IMG/VR virus record: IMGVR_UViG_3300029258_002488
Location: 1 to 31,683 of that record
From: a virus
Direction: 5' to 3' (one strand)
DNA: 31,683 nucleotides
The translations under genes were made by a program, and so were the position numbers. How positions within the stretch are numbered: position 1 is the first letter of the stretch; the number at the start of each line of letters is the position of its first letter. The notes beneath the pieces are model-generated. The model had not been told where the DNA came from. It was given only the letters and a program-made list of their open reading frames with translations, and searched no databases. Positions 29,946 through 31,683 of the stretch are shown here, in pieces.

Positions 29946-30071
29946 ATGAACCCTTGCGATTATGTGATTTGCGATGTCACAAACTATATATTAGTGTTAT
30001 TACCCTTTTGTGGTATTATGATGTTAATAGTGTATTGGGATAATATTAAAAGATTCTTTAAGAAGGGATAA
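29946..30071 (+). CDS. Very small membrane protein (41 aa)
   Basis: A single hydrophobic helix (about 14-31, YILVLLPFCGIMMLIVYW) with a short extracellular-type N-terminus holding two cysteines and a basic end (KRFFKKG). No strong ribosome site upstream. Its end AAGGGATAA serves the next gene. Confidence 0.45.
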   Translation: MNPCDYVICDVTNYILVLLPFCGIMMLIVYWDNIKRFFKKG

Positions 30072-30074
30072 AAT

Positions 30075-30206
30075 ATGATGTTTTGTCCGATATGTGGTAA
30101 ATTTCCAGTAGTGAAATCAACAGGTTTTTGTTATCATCATCATAATAGATATATTAAAGATGTCAGGAGATTTAAGAAAGATTGGATTGTACAACAGAAG
30201 GGATAA
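30075..30206 (+). CDS. Mini zinc-finger protein (43 aa)
   Basis: CPIC (residues 4-7) and CYHHH (19-23) suggest one zinc site, followed by a basic helix (NRYIKDVRRFKKDWIVQQKG). The ribosome site AAGGGATAA is the end of the preceding gene, and the same pattern at its own end serves the next. Confidence 0.5.
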   Translation: MMFCPICGKFPVVKSTGFCYHHHNRYIKDVRRFKKDWIVQQKG

Positions 30207-30208
30207 GA

Positions 30209-30331
30209 ATGAATGATAAAGAGTACATGGCTTATGAGATTTGGAAGGCAATTCATTATACGCATCCACAGAAGTTGGAATCTGAGTTTGGTTTTACAAG
30301 TAAGACTAAATTCAAAATTATAGAGAAATAA
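30209..30331 (+). CDS. Very small helical protein (40 aa)
   Basis: The product (NDKEYMAYEIWKAIHYTHPQ, then KLESEFGFTSKTKFKIIEK) reads like a short helical domain. AAGGGATAAGA precedes the ATG. It is the last gene before the AT-rich gap. Confidence 0.45.
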   Translation: MNDKEYMAYEIWKAIHYTHPQKLESEFGFTSKTKFKIIEK

Positions 30332-30549
30332 AACAACATGATAATAAACTCTGAGGTCAAGAATTAATATTTAACTTTTACTGTAATTTTTATAGAAATC
30401 TATGTTTTTCATGCATTTATAATAAAACTACATTTTTGAAAAAACAATAAACATTAAAAGCTATTTTTCCATTCTCTTTTTTTACCCAGAAATTATTAGA
30501 GTGTTAATCTTTGTCGTTGACATAGAGGTTGACATAGAGGTGGTTGAGG
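30332..30549. other. AT-rich intergenic region, candidate replication origin
   Basis: No gene is visible in these 218 bp. The stretch is extremely AT-rich, with ATTTATAATAAAAC (about 30415-30428) matching the shared promoter element. A pyrimidine tract (CCATTCTCTTTTTTTACCC, about 30469-30487) follows, then two tandem 12-bp repeats just before the HTH gene. AT-richness, direct repeats and an adjacent HTH protein together fit an origin; this is inference. Confidence 0.4.
30516..30539 (+). repeat. Tandem 12-bp direct repeat upstream of the HTH gene
   Basis: GTTGACATAGAG occurs twice in a row, 30516-30527 and 30528-30539, ending 10 nt before the ATG. The first copy is preceded by TGTC, giving the palindrome TGTC-GT-TGACA... 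The reverse complement of its core, GTCAAC, recurs at several points in the coding region. Confidence 0.85.
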
Positions 30550-31479
30550 ATGAACAATAAAGAGAGGATTTATAGACTTTTATGTGCAAAAAAACATGCA
30601 TCAGGAATAGCTAGAGAATTAAAGCTAAGTAGACAATTTATATCTGTTATAGCAAATCAATTAAAGCAAGAGGGATACATACTTTGCAGTAATGAAAAAG
30701 GCAATCCAAAGTTCTATGAAAAGACCAAAAAAACCCCCACTCCTGTTGTGTCAACCAACTTTTCTCCTGTTGTGTCAACTACTTCCAGACCCACACTGAA
30801 CATGATTGAAATTCAAAAGTCAACTTTCTCCTATAACGTCAATTTGGAAATTGACAAAATTGAGAGAAAATGGGATAGGGACTGGAGCTTTAGGAGTGGA
30901 GTCAAGTGTTTTCAGTATAGTCACCCAATGGAAAATTTAGGGACTGTAATTTACAGACAAATCAAGTCTGAAAAGGTAAATAAAATAATTGTTATTTTGC
31001 CTAGAATCAATATTCCTGAGTCTGAAATTGAGGGGATTGAGGACATTTTAAATGATTATGCATATAAGTGTGGTGTCTGGTTTCAAAAAAAGTTTAAAAT
31101 GAGACTGGGACTTCCTGAGATAGTTCAGAAACCTCATATTGCTGTCCCTGTAAGAGAACCTGAAATTATACAATCAGTACAAGATGGATTTACTTACACT
31201 GTAGGAGACATGATGCTTGATAAGAGTCCACCTAAGCTGAGACCTGAGATTGAATCTACTGACCATAGGGATATTGTCAATTATCTTAATATTATTGAAA
31301 AGAGCAAGGATATTTCAGAAATGGTCAATATTAATTCAAAGAATATTGTAGAGTTGTATGGAATTTGTAAAGGTCTTGCAACTAATCAAGGGACTATCAT
31401 TGAGACTCAGAAAGAATTTGCATCTGCTTTAGGTATAAATAAATCTATTAAAGAAGATGAAAAAATTGATGTTACATGA
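30550..31479 (+). CDS. HTH protein, candidate replication initiator or master regulator (309 aa)
   Basis: Residues about 1-55 form a helix-turn-helix/winged helix (ERIYRLLCAKKHASGIAREL, LSRQFISVIANQLKQEGYI). A Thr/Pro/Ser linker has a repeated PVVST. An alpha/beta domain (about 90-190) contains KWDRDWSFRSGVKCFQYSHP and KIIVILPRINIPESEIEGIE. A third, helical part follows (about 230-300). No polymerase, helicase or HUH nuclease motif is visible. AGAGGTGG (30536-30543) sets the ATG at 30550; TTG at 30544 is an in-frame alternative. Position beside the repeats, and alone in its unit, suggests a replication initiator or a lysogeny regulator. Confidence 0.6.
   Translation: MNNKERIYRLLCAKKHASGIARELKLSRQFISVIANQLKQEGYILCSNEKGNPKFYEKTKKTPTPVVSTNFSPVVSTTSRPTLNMIEIQKSTFSYNVNLEIDKIERKWDRDWSFRSGVKCFQYSHPMENLGTVIYRQIKSEKVNKIIVILPRINIPESEIEGIEDILNDYAYKCGVWFQKKFKMRLGLPEIVQKPHIAVPVREPEIIQSVQDGFTYTVGDMMLDKSPPKLRPEIESTDHRDIVNYLNIIEKSKDISEMVNINSKNIVELYGICKGLATNQGTIIETQKEFASALGINKSIKEDEKIDVT
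30740..30779 (+). repeat. 16-bp repeat with internal palindrome inside the HTH gene
   Basis: CTCCTGTTGTGTCAAC occurs at 30740-30755 and 30764-30779, 24 nt apart from start to start. Each holds GTTG-TGT-CAAC, an inverted repeat. They code for the PVVST repeats of the linker, so they could be coding repeats, binding sites, or both. Confidence 0.85.
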
Positions 31480-31504
31480 GCAGAAGAGGAAAATAAAGCT
31501 CTTT

Positions 31505-31530
31505 GAAGGAGGTTTCCTCTTCCCCTCTTA
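31505..31530 (+). terminator. Short hairpin and pyrimidine tract after the HTH gene
   Basis: AGGAGG (31507-31512) pairs with CCTCTT (31516-31521), with one wobble and a TTT loop, followed by CCCCTCTTA. It lies 27 nt after the HTH stop and before the promoter region repeated at the window start. Confidence 0.5.
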
Positions 31531-31539
31531 CTGTATTAA

Positions 31540-31683
31540 ATTATAGTTTTGCTCCTATATTAAATTTTATGTATAATATTTAAAAAACTATTTAAAGATA
31601 ATTTTGTATATCATTTTGATACAAATGTTGGATAAGGAAGGAAAACCAGCAAGAATTATCTTTAGACCTACTATTTCTTTAGA
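31540..31683. repeat. Terminal direct repeat, right copy
   Basis: Identical to positions 1-144. It includes a truncated second copy of the ribbon-helix-helix gene start (31625-31683), which is not a separate gene but the same locus seen twice. Confidence 0.95.

Noticed and set aside
30550-31479. Rolling-circle (HUH) replication protein
   Set aside because: No HUH motif or catalytic tyrosine context is seen.
1-31683. Linear genome with inverted terminal repeats, as in some spindle-shaped viruses
   Set aside because: The terminal repeats are direct, not inverted, and gene order runs smoothly across the joined ends.

Overview
The window looks like the complete genome of a circular double-stranded DNA archaeal virus or proviral episome. 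The first and last 144 bases are identical and in the same orientation, which gives a circle of about 31,539 bp. Archaeal origin is suggested by TATA-box promoters 25-28 nt upstream of leaderless starts, by GGAGG/GAGGTGA ribosome sites, by T-tract terminators, by a FlaK/PibD-like prepilin peptidase, and by surface-protein domains of a kind common in Euryarchaeota-type archaea. The DNA is very AT-rich, CpG-poor and uses AGA/AGG almost exclusively for arginine. No rRNA, tRNA, CRISPR array, DNA polymerase or tailed-phage head/portal/terminase set is visible. The best fit, by inference, is a spindle-shaped (fusello-/halspi-like) virus: a 71-residue two-helix hydrophobic coat protein candidate, a large membrane-anchored glycoprotein, a P-loop ATPase, a tyrosine recombinase and many tiny regulators.

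Layout. 0.1-0.5 kb: ribbon-helix-helix and winged-helix regulators behind a promoter with a palindrome. 0.6-2.7 kb: a secreted, C-terminally anchored beta-rich protein and an A24 prepilin peptidase. 2.7-4.75 kb, minus strand: integrase, a membrane protein and a GT-C glycosyltransferase in one tightly packed operon. 5.0-6.4 kb: a coiled-coil protein and the ATPase. 6.5-8.8 kb: small cytoplasmic proteins (zinc ribbons, an SH3-like phage-type protein). 8.8-9.7 kb: three short units with their own promoters and terminators. 9.7-18.5 kb: structural block with a 1188-aa internal/tape-like protein, a 1199-aa glycosylated spike candidate and small membrane proteins. 18.6 kb: the coat protein candidate with a strong promoter and a terminator. 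18.9-22.9 kb: further membrane and soluble virion-associated candidates. 23-25.6 kb: small basic proteins, several of a type seen in bacteriophages. 25.7-30.3 kb: a DUF932 gene followed by about 20 very small early-type genes. 30.3-31.5 kb: AT-rich intergenic region with direct repeats and an HTH protein that may be the replication initiator.

How the parts may work together (inference): the HTH protein and the repeats start replication by host enzymes; the recombinase integrates the circle; the ATPase acts in assembly or DNA packaging; the coat protein, which has a pilin-like N-terminus, may be matured by the virus's own prepilin peptidase; and the glycosyltransferase may help glycosylate the sequon-rich surface proteins. 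The most notable points are this peptidase-plus-coat pairing, the apparent total absence of GATC and GGCC, a Toprim-fragment/zinc-ribbon chimera, and repeated gene-junction sequences that point to cassette-like reshuffling of tiny genes.
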